Below are positions 45,312 through 58,131 of a DNA stretch of 64,000 nt, piece after piece (the first letter of the stretch is position 1; every line of letters begins with the position of its first letter). Below the pieces are notes generated by a model. The model worked only from the letters and a program-made list of their open reading frames with translations, made no database searches and was not told where the DNA came from. The DNA comes from Eublepharis macularius (taxonomy: Eukaryota > Chordata > Lepidosauria > Squamata > Eublepharidae). The position numbers and the translations under genes are program-made. The stretch lies in NCBI RefSeq assembly GCF_028583425.1, contig NC_072793.1, forward strand, positions 171,903,681 to 171,967,680, read 5' to 3'.

Positions 45312-46247
45312 ACCTGGGGCATCCGCAAAGCAAACTTTCAGTTAGGTCACAAGGTCTACAGGAAACCAACTCACACTGATCGGTACCTACACAAAAACTC
45401 CAATCACCATCCCCGACAGAAAAGAGGCATAATGAAAACATTAGTGGATCGTGCAAGACGGATATGTGAGCCGCACTTTCTCAATGAGGAAATGAATCAT
45501 CTAAACCACGCACTTCAGGCAAATGGCTACTCCAGAAATGAAATCCGAAGAGCAATCAAACCCAGGATGAATCAAACAACCAAAGAAAAACAGTCTCCCA
45601 CAGGAAAAGTGTTTTTGCCATATATCAAAGGAATTACTGATCAGATGGGAAAGCTTATGAAAAAGCATAACCTTCAAGCAGTATGCAGACCCACCCGAAA
45701 AATACAACAGATGCTACGATCAGCAAAAGACAGTAGAGACCCCCTAACCTCTGCAGGAGTATACCGTATACCCTGCAGCTGTGGACAAGTTTACATCGGG
45801 ACCACAAAGCGTAGCATCCAGACAAGAATAAAAGAACATGAAAGACACTGCAGACTTGGACAACCTGAAAAATCAGCAGTGGCTGAACATAGCCTAACGC
45901 AAACAGGGCACAGTATCTTATTCCAGGACACCAAAATACTGGACAACACTTCCAACTACTTTGTCAGACTGCACAGGGAAGCCATTGAAATTCACAAGCA
46001 TAAGCAAAACTTCAACAGGAAAGAAGAAACCTTAAGAATGAACAGAGCATGGGCTCCAGTTCTGAAAAACACCAGGCCAACAAAACACTCCACACCCGAC
46101 AATAGCCCTGCAGAGAAGATTAGCACATCAAGCACCAATCCATATGCAAAAGAACCTCCTCAGGATACAGTGAAGCCTCCCGCCATTAGCATTCCACACC
46201 CTGGGAAACTCTTACAGGATGACTCAGCTCAACCCCACCCCTCCTGA
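45312..46247 (+). CDS. PLE polyprotein C-terminal part: end of RT and GIY-YIG endonuclease
   Basis: The frame is open from about 45312 (LGHKVYRKPTHTDRYL, the region after PLE reverse transcriptase fingers and palm) and contains an internal ATG at 45432. Counting from that ATG, GVY is at residues 109-111 and YIG at 121-123. Cys115 and Cys117 lie between them, with His136 and His139 after, the CCHH pattern of PLE endonucleases. Arg132 is the expected catalytic arginine, and AEH at 151-153 is a conserved PLE block. The reverse transcriptase core is missing, so it cannot act alone. The endonuclease part has no stop. Confidence 0.88.
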   Translation, partial: TWGIRKANFQLGHKVYRKPTHTDRYLHKNSNHHPRQKRGIMKTLVDRARRICEPHFLNEEMNHLNHALQANGYSRNEIRRAIKPRMNQTTKEKQSPTGKVFLPYIKGITDQMGKLMKKHNLQAVCRPTRKIQQMLRSAKDSRDPLTSAGVYRIPCSCGQVYIGTTKRSIQTRIKEHERHCRLGQPEKSAVAEHSLTQTGHSILFQDTKILDNTSNYFVRLHREAIEIHKHKQNFNRKEETLRMNRAWAPVLKNTRPTKHSTPDNSPAEKISTSSTNPYAKEPPQDTVKPPAISIPHPGKLLQDDSAQPHPS

Positions 46248-46319
46248 GTAGATACAAATGACCTACATCTCTTCTCTTTTCCACACTGTGACACTGAGAG
46301 ATCTCTGTCTTTTGGTGCT

Positions 46320-46363
46320 ACACCTCTGAAGATGCCAGCCACAGCTGCTGGCGAAACGTCAGG
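46320..46363 (+). ncRNA. Hammerhead ribozyme-like motif, 3' PLE terminal repeat
   Basis: CTGAAGA (46326-46332), GCCAGC-CACA-GCTG-CTGGC helix, GAAAC (46353-46357) and GTC (46358-46360), with cleavage expected after 46360. CCT before and AGG after the core can form the first pairs of helix I. Same orientation as the PLE ORF. Confidence 0.62.
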
Positions 46364-47323
46364 AACTACAATGCCAAGACCACGGCAATACAGCCCGGAA
46401 AACCCACAACAACCATCATACTCCAGATTAGTTTTCAAGATCAGTTAAGATCAGCTCAAGGCCCTCAGAGATTCGTGAAGAACACGTGTCAGGTGTCTCG
46501 TGTAGTCTCCCTTTGAGAATGTTTCTACACGAGATGCCTCAGCACACGTTTTGTTACGGGTAGGGAGATGCAATGTTAGTCAGGAAGCATAGTTTAAAAA
46601 CTCAGAGATTACTCCTCAGAGAGTTTGTTAATTTCATCTTTGCCTCCCAAAGGCTGTGTTAGTTTCATCTCTCCTCTCTAAAATTGTGTGGGACTGGAAC
46701 AGGAGGGCAGCAAGTGACTGAAATGGGCTGGAGCTGCCTTCCAGAGCCAGGTTTGGACCTGGAGAGGTTACAATGGGCTCAAATTTCCCTTCTGGCATTT
46801 CACAGCCCCTTCACACAGCTCCAGTGTATAGCAAAGCCTTTGCTCAGCTGCCAGCCCAGTCTTTTAAAACTACTCCTCCTGGCTAACATTGTGTCTCTTG
46901 ACACGTTCCTCACGTTTCAGATGTCTCATGTAGAGAGACTCTGAACCTGAGATCTTCTGCATTCAAAGTCTGTGCTTAACCACTGAGTGGTGGCTCTCTG
47001 CTCCCTTGTGCTCCTGGCCCAAACATTTTTAGCAACCTCCCCAAACTAGGACTTTGCCCCCTCCATTTCATACAGAGGAAATAAGAATTTAAGAATGAGC
47101 TTTATTTAGGATTCAAAACAGTGTATAAATACAAAAGCGGATATTTAAATTGATTTCTTTTTCTCGTTATTAATGATAACACTGTTATCTATAGTAATAA
47201 AAGGCTCTGTGGCAGGCATAACTCAGTCACATAAAGCTATAAGCCTTGAAATGGGATGATTGTAGAAGTTGCAGTGTCAATCATGAAAGGAATCGGAACA
47301 TCCTATCCCAGGTTACTTCAAGA

Positions 47324-47348
<25 letters not shown>
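47324..47348. repeat. (CA)n microsatellite
   Basis: A pure CA run of about 12 units. The equivalent site in unit 2 (near 33404-33420) is an interrupted CACACA stretch. Confidence 0.9.
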
Positions 47349-47354
<6 letters not shown>

Positions 47355-47462
47355 ATTCCTAGAATCACAGTGTTGGAAGGGATGTCCAGGGTCATCTAGT
47401 TCTAGTCCAGTCTCCTGCATATCAGGAAATTCAAAACTACCTCTCCCCAGTGGAATTGAAGG

Positions 47463-50400
47463 GGTTTGTTTTATTAGAAATTTTATTGAATAGGTTAACA
47501 TATTACATAATACACAATACATACTGATTTACCCTTATAATTACAGTATATGCCCCCATCCCTTCCCCCTCTCCCTTTTCCCTTTTTGACTTCCAACAGC
47601 ACTATAACCCTTAATTTCTTATCGTTATCTCTAATTACTATATAGTCCCTATTATCTAAGGTAAAGTTTATTGTCATGGCTCATATTATTTAATAACTAT
47701 CTGAAGCCCTCAGTTGTCCTCTCACATCCCATTTATTTTCCACATAGTCCTTAAGCTTCTTCCAGTCAGTTAAAAATTCGTTCAGATTCTGCTCCCTCAA
47801 TTTCCTTGTCCATTTGTCCATTTCCGCCATATGCAACAGCTTTTGGATCCATTCCTCAACTTCTGGTATGTCTTCTTGTTTCCAGTATTGCGCATACAAC
47901 ATTCTTGCTGCAACAGTCATATAATATAACAGAGTTCTGTCCCTCATGTTAACTTCTTGCATATTCAATCCTAGCAACAGCATTTCTGGGCTCTTTAACA
48001 AATTACATTTCATAATTAACAGAATTTCTCCATAAATCTTAGACCAAAACATTTTGGCCTTTTCACAGGTCCACCACATATGGTAAAAGGAGCCCTCATG
48101 TTTTTTACATTTCCAACATTTATTTGACATTGCACTATTTGCATTTGCTAATTTAGATACCATCTATAAATCATCTTATATCCATTCTCTTTCAAATTGT
48201 TACATGTGGATATCTTCAAAGTATTCTTCCATAGAAATTCCCAGCTTTCCATTGGCACTCTTTGTTAAAATTTATTGCCCATTTCACCATCTGTATTTTA
48301 ACAACCTCATCCTGTGTATACCATGTCAGCAAAATTTTATATATTTTAGAAATCATTTTCACTTCTTCACCAAACAAAATCTCTTCTAGTTCTGTATTTT
48401 TTATTCTAAAACCTACATTCTTTGGTCAGTTTCAAATATATCCTTAATCTGCCTATATTGTAACCAACCATACTCAAATGGTAACTCATCCTTACCTTTT
48501 ATCTTGAGGGTGTCTTTTTCTCCACTCAATAATTCCTTATAGGTTAACCAATCTTCCTCTCTATAATACATATTTGGGTTCACCACTTCCGCTGGCACAA
48601 TCCACATAGGTCTTTTTTCACCCAGAAACTTCTTATATTTTTGCCAAATCATGAAGATATTGTCGAAGGCTTTCACGGCTGGAGAACGATGATTGTTGTG
48701 GGTTTTCCGGGCTGTATTGCCGTGGTCTTGGCATTGTAGTTCCTGACGTTTCGCCAGCAGCTGTGGCTGGCATCTTCAGAGGTGTAGCACAGCCCGGAAT
48801 ACAGCCCGGAAAACCCACAACAACCATGAAGATATTCCTTCTCACAAAATGATGCTGAAACATACCATCCATTTTATATTTCTCATACCATAAATACGCA
48901 TGCCAACCAAACAAGTTATTGAACCCTTCCAAAGCTAGTAATTTTAGATTAGATAATTTCACCCATTCTTTCAGCCAGACCAAGCAAATTGCTTCATAAT
49001 ACAATCTCAAATTTGGTAATTGCAAGCCTCCCTCTTCTTTTACGTCACACAGTATCTTCATCTTGATTCTCGGTTTTCTCCCAGCCCAGATAAAATCTAA
49101 GATTCTTCTTTGACATTTATCAAAATGCTTCATTTCTTTAACGATTGGAATAGTTTGCAACAGAGACATCAGTCTCGGTAATACATTCATTTTAACAACT
49201 GAGATACGTCCAAACAATGACAGATTCAGTTTGTTCCATTTCAACAGATCTCTCTCTATCTGCGACCACAGTTTTCCATAATTATTTTTAAATAGGTCTA
49301 TATTCTTAGCTGATACTTCTATCCCCAGGTATTTTGTTTTCTGAACCACTTCACACTTTGAATCATTCATTAATTGTTCTTGTTTCTTTTTTGTCATATT
49401 TTTGCAGAGCAGTTTTGACTTTGATCTATTAATAAAAAATCCTGCCAGATCTCCGAACTCTTTAATTTTATCTAAAAAATATTGGTAATTTGGGTTAGAT
49501 CTTCTACTATAAACATTACATCATCTGCAAATGCTCTGAACTTATAAGAAAACCCTTTGAGTTTTATACCTTTGATATTGTCATCATCTCTTATTTGCCT
49601 CAAAAGTATTTCCAACACCATAACAAATAGTAACGGTGAAAGTGGACATCTTTGTCTTGTACCTTTTCTTACCTCAAATTTTTCTGTCAAATCACCGTTT
49701 ACCACTAATGACACATTTTGTTCAAAATATATAGCTTTCACTGCATTAATGAAATCTTGCCCCATATCCATCTTTTCCATCATCAACAACATAAAATCCC
49801 AATTCAAATTATCAAAGGCTTTCTCAGCATCCGCAAAAAACAGGCCTACTTCCTTTTCTGGATGCTTATCATAGTATTCAGTGGCATCCAACAACACTCT
49901 CAGATTATCCCTAATTTGTCTATTCGGTAAAAATCTGGCCCTACGAATTCTATCAAAAATTTCTTAAGCCTTTCTGCTATAAGTCTTGCAAACATTTTGT
50001 AATCATTGTTTAATAAAGAAATCGGCCTATAACTTTTAACATTTAGTAAATCTTGTGACTCTTTTGGGATCAGTGAAATATTTGCTTCATTCTAAGTCTT
50101 CGGGAGATTTTTCTTCTTAATAATTTCATTCATCAACTTTTGTAGAGGCTGCACCAAGTCTTTTTTCATTACTTTATAAAATGTTGCTGTAATTCCGTCT
50201 GGACCCGGTGCTTTCCCTATTTTAGTTGATTCTATAGCATCTAAAATTTCTCCTTCTGTTACTGGAACATTCAAAATCTCTTTCATTGTCATTGAAATCT
50301 TTGGTATTTTTGCTCTTTCCAAATATGCTTCTATTTTGTCTAAATATATCATTTTCTTTTGAAATAATTTTGCATAATATTTGTAAAAAGCTCTTTTTAT

Positions 50401-50657
50401 CCCTTGATGGTCCATAATTTCTGTTCCTTCTTCTATTATCTTCCCTATAACTTTTTTTCCTTTTCTTTTTCAATTGCCAGGCTAAATATTTCCCTGGCTT
50501 GATGGCCCCCTCAAAGATTTCCTGTCTAATTGCAAATTAGCCACCCCATTAAAATCCCCAGTCATTATAATTTGGTCATAGGCATACTTATCCATTTTCT
50601 GAATTAGTTCCTTATAAAAATCATCTTTAGCTCCATTTGGCGCATATATACTTAAAA
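47463..50657 (-). mobile_element. L1-H, unit 3 copy with complete 3' end
   Basis: Flanked by TGGAATTGAAGG (47451-47462) and TGGAATGGAAGG (50658-50669), one mismatch apart. The 3' UTR lies at 47463-47690 with a polypurine tract. The ORF2 C-terminus (48163-47690) has CWKCKKHEGSFYHMWWTC. The remainder is as in unit 1, including the PLE insertion and RQRCPLSP in place of RQGCPLSP. It has an internal deletion between endonuclease and reverse transcriptase, plus several frameshifts, so it is inactive. Confidence 0.9.
48661..48825 (-). mobile_element. Short PLE fragment inside L1-H, unit 3 copy
   Basis: Identical to 501-665 and with the same ATGAAGATAT duplication (48651-48660 and 48826-48835). It carries the same hammerhead-like core on the minus strand (about 48741-48785). 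Confidence 0.88.
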
Positions 50658-51866
50658 TGGAATGGAAGGTTTTTTGTTTGTGGCAAGCATTTGAAAATTA
50701 TCCACCAGCTTCAGGATGATCGAGTGAGTTGATGTACCAAAGATGGAAGAAATTAGAACATCTTGGCCCGTGTTATCACCAGAAAACCCCTATGCCATTT
50801 ACAACATGGATTACACTGTAAAACATTTACAACATGGATTACACTGTAAAATAGGGCATGAAACATGTGTATAAGAATAATCAAAGGAGGCAGCTGTCCT
50901 TCCGGGGCAAGCATATCTCATCAGGAAATAAACCTAGCAGCCTCAAAATGGACTCACCAGAAAGATGAACAGCCAAAATTGAAGGGAATTGGACCACCAT
51001 CCTGGCCCAGATTAGCTCCAGAACACCCCTCTGCTATTTGCAATGGAAGCAAAGGTTTACTGAGTTGAAGGTAGGCAGGTGCAAAGGTAGTGCAGACAGC
51101 GAGAACGGAAAGTACCCCCTCTGGGGAAAAAACAGAGGGGAATTAACTACTCCTCTGCCAGACCCTGTCCGGGATAGTGGTTAGAATGCCAGAATGGGAT
51201 CAGACCCAGGCTGATTCCTCAATCTGCCATGGAAGTTTGCTTGCTAGGCCAGCCACAGCCACTCAGTCTCATATACCTCACGAAGTGTTGTTGTGGGGAT
51301 AAAATGGAGGGTAGCAGGACATATGGGGAGAGGGCTGGTCCTAAGGGGGAACTGAAAGGCAGTTGTGAAAGGGGGGCAGGTCTCTGGACGGATGCTCCCC
51401 ATAGCAGTGCTGGCATCTGGAAAGCCTTGCAGCTTGGTGGGGCAGGTATGAGGAAGGGAGGCTTGGGGTGGAAGGGCACTGACAGTTCTTTGAGTGTGCC
51501 ATGCAGAGTCTGTGAAGGGGCATGTCACACAAAATGAGGGCAGTCTGGTGCAGCTGTCAGCTGAGCCATCCCATCCTCCCCTCTGAGGGTTACAGGGGCA
51601 GAACATCAGCTGCCCATCTCTGGCCAGGCTCTGGCCTCTCCACGGGTGGCCATCAAAGCAGAGATCCTTAGGAGTAGAAGAAACGCCACATGTGATGCCA
51701 TAGAGTCCAGTCTCTAAAGCTGCTCTCTCTTCCAGGGGAAGTGATCTGTATGAGTGGGAGATCAGGGGGAATTCTGGCGAGTGTTCTCAGGGATGCCGAT
51801 GTACTCCCTATGAATCCTGGTCCTCACAGAGTGGCAAGTGTTTTCTCTCTGCCAATAGGAGCATTT
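50658..51866 (-). other. 3' flank / probable 3' UTR of ZNF gene 3
   Basis: Near-identical to 2498-3706, including the two 28 bp direct copies (50796-50851). No coding region is supported. Confidence 0.5.
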
Positions 51867-53665
51867 CTATGCTTTCTTATCTTTGTGAATTCTTTGATGG
51901 GACTTAAGGTTTCCAATCTGCCTGAAGCTATGACCACATTCTGGGCATTCATACGGTTTCTCCCCTGTGTGAACTCTTTGATGGATGGTAAGATCTCCAC
52001 TCTGCCTGAATCTTTTCCCACACTCCAGGCATCTAAAAGGTTTCTCCCCTGTGTGAAATCTCTGATGGAGAGTAAGAGCTCCACTGTGAGTGAATCTCTT
52101 CCCACATTCCAAACATTGATATGGTTTCTCCCCTGTGTGGATTCTTTGATGGATAGTAAGTTTTCCATTTTCTTTAAACCCTTTCCCACACTCCAGGCAT
52201 TTATAAGGTTTCTCCCCTGTGTGAATTCTTTGATGGGACTTGAGTTGTCCCCGGTCACCGAAGCTTTTTCCACAATCCAGACATTGATATGGTTTCTCCC
52301 CTGTGTGAATTCTTTGATGGACAGTAAGAACTCCACTTTGACTGAAGCTTTTTCCACATTCCAGGCATCTATATGGTTTCTCCCCGCTGTGAATTCTTTG
52401 ATGGATAGTAAGAGATCCACTCTGAACAAAGCTTTTTCCACACTCCAAGCATTTATACTTTTTCTCTCCTGTGTGTGTTCGTTGATGAGTATGAAAGTTT
52501 CCACTCTGACGGAAACATTTTCCACACACTAGGCATTTATATGGTTTCTCCCCTGTGTGAAATCTCTGATGGACAGTAAGATCTCCATTGTGTCTGAAGC
52601 TTTTCCCACACTCTAGGCATTTAATCTTTTTCTCCCCTGTGAGTGTTTGTTGATGTGCATGAAGGTTTCCACTCTGACTGAAGCCTTTTCCACACACTAG
52701 GCATTTATATGGTTTCTCTCCTGTGTGAAATCTTTGATGGACAGTAAGAGCTCCACTCTCACTGAAGCTTTTGCCACACGTAAGGCATTTATACTTTTTC
52801 TCTCCTGTGTGAGTTCGTTGGTGAGAATTAAGGTTTCCACTCTTTCTGAAGCTTTTCCCACACATCAGGCATTTAAATTTTTTCTCTCCTGTGTGAATGC
52901 TTTGGTGGGATTTAAGGTTTGCACTCTGACGGAAACTTTTACCACACACAAGACATTTATATGGTTTCTCCCCTGAGTGAATTCTTTGATGGGAACTAAG
53001 GGATGTACCTCGACTGAAACTTTTTCCACATTCAAGGCATTTATATCTTTTCTCTCCTGTGTGTGTTCTTTGATGGGAATGAAAGTTTCCATTGTGACGG
53101 AAGCTTTTCCCACACACTAGGCATTTATATGGTTTCTCCCCTGTGTGAAACCTTTGATGGACAGTAAGGTCTCGACTGCAACTGAAGCTTTTCCAACACA
53201 CTAAACATTTATATGCTTTCTCTTCTGTGTGTTTTTTTTGGTGGGAATTAAGGTTTCCACGCCGACTGAAGCTTTTTCCACATTCCAAGCACTTGTGTGG
53301 TTTCTCTGTCTGAATTCTTTGATGAGAAATCAGGCTTCCCTTGTGACCAAACATTTCCCCACACTCTAGATGTTTATATATTTTGTTATCATTGTAGGTG
53401 TTCCATTGAATAATAATATCTGATTTTTCAGGAATCTCTTCTCCTCTTGCAGTGTGCTCATTCCCATTGTCTTCAAATATTTTTTGCTCCTGAGAATCCT
53501 TATCCCCTAAAAGATTAGAATTATTCCTCTGTTTGGGCGGGTTTATTCCCCCCTCTTTCCTCTGTTTAGCAGATTGTTCAATGTTTTCTTCCTGATGGGG
53601 ATCTGTGTACTCATTCTCCATCACTGGAAGCTCTTTCGTCTCATTTGCCGTCTCCCACACTCCTC
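51867..53665 (-). CDS. KRAB-ZNF gene 3, terminal exon: spacer plus 18 C2H2 zinc fingers
   Basis: Same structure as gene 1, with acceptor ATTCTTTCAG and phase 1 entry. It has 18 fingers, including degenerate finger 1 (HLEC) and finger 9 (last His replaced by Leu). Differences from gene 1: a 3 bp in-frame deletion turns the linker after finger 1 from TGEKP to TEKP, finger 4 has Asn for Ser at helix position 1, and finger 13 has Gln for Arg at position -1, as in gene 2. It is expected to be a KRAB repressor with nearly the same DNA specificity as gene 1. Confidence 0.95.
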
Positions 53666-54834
53666 CTGAAAGAATGAGAAGAAGAGCACCCTTTAAGACA
53701 GGGACAGTCATTCATATTTTAATATATACAGCCGAGGGCCTGGCTTGCCTAATGGAAAAGAAGGTAATCTAATGTGAATAGGAAACTTCAAATATTCAGT
53801 TATTTCTGTCTGTCTGTTTAACATCACAGAGATGGGTTTTAGATGTAGGGAAAGAGGGATGTGTTTTTATCATATTGATTTTCTCAACCCTCAGAGGTCC
53901 TTGTGGGTGGCCATGTAGATGGGCATGGCTAGGCAGGGGTTCGGAGGGCTGTACAGCCGACTGGTACCTCTCAACCACTGGGGTCTTGGGAGATGGCTTA
54001 GTGCCACCTAGTGGATAGGCTGCCCCAAGTTGTCTGCTTCTGGTACCAAGAGTCTGGTTTCCAGCAGACCAACTGCAATTCTAATTCTAGCTACATGGAG
54101 GTAACAAAAAGTAAACCACAATTGGAAAAGGGAAGGAGGGGAAAAACTGGGGGAGAGTTCGATTCCTTGTTGTGGTCTAGTACCCAGGGAAAGAAAGCAC
54201 TCGGGCTTGGTCACATAAGCAATGGAGAAATCTTTGGCATTTTCTTCCCTGGGACTAGTGGGAAGGAGGCACTCTGGCTTTAAGGAGGAAAAGGAGCCTG
54301 TCCAGGGCAGCCATGCTTTGAGAAAGCAGTCAGAAGCATCCATCCAGATTCACCAGCAAATGACCGCATGAGAGATGTGTGTCCAGATGAAGACAGTAAC
54401 TGGGATAGTTTTATTCTGAAGAACAAACCTCTAACAAAGATGTCAAAAGTTCTTCTTTAAACATCACAGAAGTAAAATGTGGGGAGACCAGTTGCATTGT
54501 TCCATACTTGATTTTTTCATATTCAGATGGACTCTTATGGTGTTTGTGTGTTTGTTTTTTGGGTCTCAATTGCATGCTATACTGTCTACGATAAAAAAAA
54601 TCTTTCTTAAACTGGCATCCTTTGATCTCTATGCTTTCAAAAAGCTTCATTCTTGGGCTCCTGCTTTATGCAGAATATCTCTAACAAGGGAGAGTCCAAG
54701 AATGTCCTTGTTGACTGATGTAAAGTGTGTGAGTGTGATACTATTCAAGAGGGTCTGTTTCTGGTAAATGGTTCTTTAATGAAGAGAATAAATATAGCAA
54801 AAGAGACTCCCCAGGGATGCCCAATATCCCCAAA

Positions 54835-55014
54835 GCCAGTTGAGTGTAGTGGGTAAGAGTGGCAGGACTCTAATCTGGAGAACCGGGTTTGATTTCCCGC
54901 TCCTCCCCTTGAAGCCAGCTGGGTGACCTTGGGTCAGTCACAGCTTCTCAGAGCTATCTCAGCCCCATCCACCTCACAGGGTGATTGCTGTGGAGATAAT
55001 CCTATAACATAATT
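54835..55014 (+). mobile_element. CORE-type tRNA SINE, truncated, unit 3 copy
   Basis: Counterpart of 6678-6857 with the same 3' truncation, preceded by the same QGCPISP scrap (54791-54834). Confidence 0.72.
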
Positions 55015-55715
55015 GTCTTAGCGTCTATCCAATGACTCGCAAGGATCGCTGGAGCATGCGCCTTTTGGGTGCCTGAAGGAAGGACTTCCACCTCCCCTCC
55101 CTTCTTCACTTTGATAGGCTGGGGAAACAAACGGCCCGCCTCTGAAGCGGCTTGGCCAAATCCGGATGGCCAGGCTGCAAGAGGGGCAGCAGCTCGCCTT
55201 CTCCTTCCCATCGGGATAGGTGCCAGGGGGAGGGATAAATCTGCCCCCCTCTAAGCGATCGCTTGCCTTCTCCTCGCTGCTGGGATCGGCACAAGGTGTG
55301 TTTGGGGGGGGGGCAAGTCCGCCTACCTGTCAAGCCCGCAGCCAGCAGGGATTGGGAAGGTTTCCTGTCTGTCATGTGTCCTCAGCCCCCATCAGTCAGA
55401 GATGCTTTAGGCTGATCCTGCACTGGGCAGCGGGTTGGACTAGATGGTCTGTATGGCCCCTTCCCACTCTATGATTGGGCAGGCTGCAAGCCCTTCCTCC
55501 TCACACTAATTTAGGTGCAGCTGGGGCCCTTCCCAGCTCCGGCCCACCTTTTGCACCCTGCAGAATTTCCTTAAAAGTGAAGGGAAGGGCTGGGGGCATG
55601 AAGAAACCCAGGAGATCCAGAGAACCATCCAGCAGGCGGGAGAGGCTGGGATAACCTGTGGGTGACTGGAAGGGGGGGTGGCTGCAGAGTCATTTAACAG
55701 CCTGACCAGGACTCC

Positions 55716-56058
55716 CCGTGAGGGACCCGGATGATCCCAACTCTTATAGGCCTATTAGTCTGGCAAATCAGGACTATAAAACATTTGCAAAAATACTAGC
55801 AAATAGACTTGAGAAAATACTTCCAAGTCTAGTAGGAGAGGATCAATATGGCTTTGTAAAGGAGAGATATATTGGTCACCCTATAAGGAACGTGATTAAT
55901 ACTTTATATCATGAAAAACTGAGCGAAGGGTTTCCCTTTTGAAATTGGATGTTTATAAGGCATTTGATACGTTAAATCATGGGTATCTATTTCACGTATT
56001 AAATAAATACGTCTTCAAAATCCCCTACAAAAAGATTATACTTATTTTTCTTCCTTAC
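55716..56058 (+). pseudogene. L1-G reverse transcriptase fragment, unit 3 copy
   Basis: Identical in content to 7562-7904 (SYRPISLANQDYK, EDQYGFVKER). The CR1 3' end lies just upstream at 55420-55476. Confidence 0.8.
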
Positions 56059-58131
56059 ACAACACCTACACAAGGATTGATTATATATTTTTGTCCCCTA
56101 ATTTAGCAAAGCAAACCATCTTGTCTGGCATTGGAGATAAGATCTGGACAGACCATGCATGGGCAGAATGCATCTTATATTTAAGTGATAATAAACAAAC
56201 ATGGCCAAATTGGAAATTTAACACTTCACTTTTATTTAACAAACAGATATCTTCCCAAATAGCTTTAGACACCAAACAGTATTTTGATCTTAATTTGGAA
56301 TGTGGAGTCTCCCAAATTTTTGTGTGGGATGCCATGAAAGCTGTACTCCGAGGAAAAATTATTTCTTTGGCCTCCTGGAAAACTTAGAGATCGCTCAAAT
56401 CCAAAAGCAACTTTTATTTACCAAACAGAAGTATTGGGTAAGGTCTCCTAGATCTGCAAAATTATTGGCCCAGAAAGTGAAAGAAAAAATTCTCTCTCGC
56501 AATATAAATTCCATTAGAGACCCAACTGGTAGATCCTACACCAATCCGGAAATGATTACTAAAATCTTTGCTGACTTTTATCAGACTCTTTACACCTCCG
56601 ACAACCCTAGCCCTGAAAATATCCTGCGTTACCTAACGGGAAAAAATATCTCACTGAGGATTTCAGATGAGCATAAGCTAATTATGGAGCAACCAATTAC
56701 ATTATAAGAGGTAAAAACTGTCATTAAATCTTTAAAGAACAATAAAACCCCAGGGAAAGATGGCTTTCTGGCTGAATTCTATAAAAACTACCTAGATTTA
56801 ATATCAGCCCCCCTAACGGAGGCCTGTAATTTGGTTTTGACATCAGGTACTATGCCCCCTTCCTGGAAAGAAGCTGAAATCACAGTTATACCAAAAAAGA
56901 ATAAAGACCCTTCTGATACAAAATCATATCGCCCCATTTCTTTACTGAATCAAGACCAAATTTTTTTTTACAGCTATACTTGCCAATAGACTAGCCAGTT
57001 TGATCACCAGATACATTCACTCTGACCAAACCGGTTTTATGCCAACTAGATCCTTATATGATAACATACGCAAAACTTTGGACTTAATTAACTTCTCTAC
57101 ACAAAACAAAATTCCTGCAGTGCTTTTATCGCTTGATATTGAAAGTGTTTGACAAGGTAGAAGTAGTGTACCTTCAGACCTTGCTCAATGAGATGGGATT
57201 TGGAACCTGCTTTCTTAACGCCATCAACGCCCTCTATCACTCCCCATTGGCCACAGTTAGAGCTAACAATGCACATTCACCCAATATTTATATATCTAGA
57301 GGAACCCGGCAAGGTTGTCCCCTTTCCCCCCTTTTGTTCGCCATTGCCATGGAACCCTTGGCTTTGGCTCTGAGGGCAAACCCCGAAATAAGGGGAATTA
57401 CATTACATAATCAAGAATATAAATTCAGCCTTTTTGCTGATGACCTAGTACTGTATATAACTAAACCTAAGGAATCTCTTCCAGCTATCGAAGCAACCCT
57501 AGAGGAATTTAGCTATGTTTCCGGCCTATCTGTTAACCACTCCAAATCAGAACTTTACCCTCTAAATTTACACCGGGAAGACATACTGCATATCAAAAAT
57601 ACTCATAAATTTAAATGGGTTGAAAAATATTGGAGTTATTTAGGGATAAAAATTCCATTTAAATTAAAGGATATATGGAAATTCAACTATAAAGAGTTAT
57701 ATTCTAACACCTCTTCTATGCTGACCAGTTGGAAAAAGGTCAACCTAACTTGGCTAGAGAAAATCAATCTTATGAAATCTATAATTCTCCCAAAGATTTT
57801 GTTTTATTTTAGAGCTTTGCCCATACCAATTAAGCATAAAACTTTGGAAGCCTGGCAAAAGTTACTGAATCAGTTCATTTGGGAAGGAAAAAGATCCAGG
57901 ATTGGCCATTTTGTTATGTGCAGCCATACAACCCTAGGGGGACTGGGTGTACCTGGTGTCAAATCATACTATGATGCAACGCACCTTACATATTTATCCC
58001 TTATGCTTAACCAAAATTACAATGCAGACTGGAAAATAATAGAAAGCTATTATACCTTTCCTAAAACTTTACGGGAAATTGTTTGGAATAAATCATCGGA
58101 ACGTCCCTCCAACATCAAAAAATAACATCTT

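Larger units (their letters stand above)
44638..46418 (+). mobile_element. Penelope-like element with GIY-YIG ORF and multiple terminal repeats
   Basis: 1781 bp flanked by a 12 bp duplication, TACTCCAGATTA (44626-44637 and 46419-46430). Unit 1 has the empty site at 18219-18230. Order: two minus-oriented terminal repeats in tandem (44638-44985), one plus-oriented copy (about 44986-45112), an inverted copy of the ORF 3' end (about 45113-45297), the ORF (to 46247), then a plus-oriented terminal repeat (46260-46418). Direct and inverted terminal repeats with a 5'-truncated body are typical of PLEs. Confidence 0.9.
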
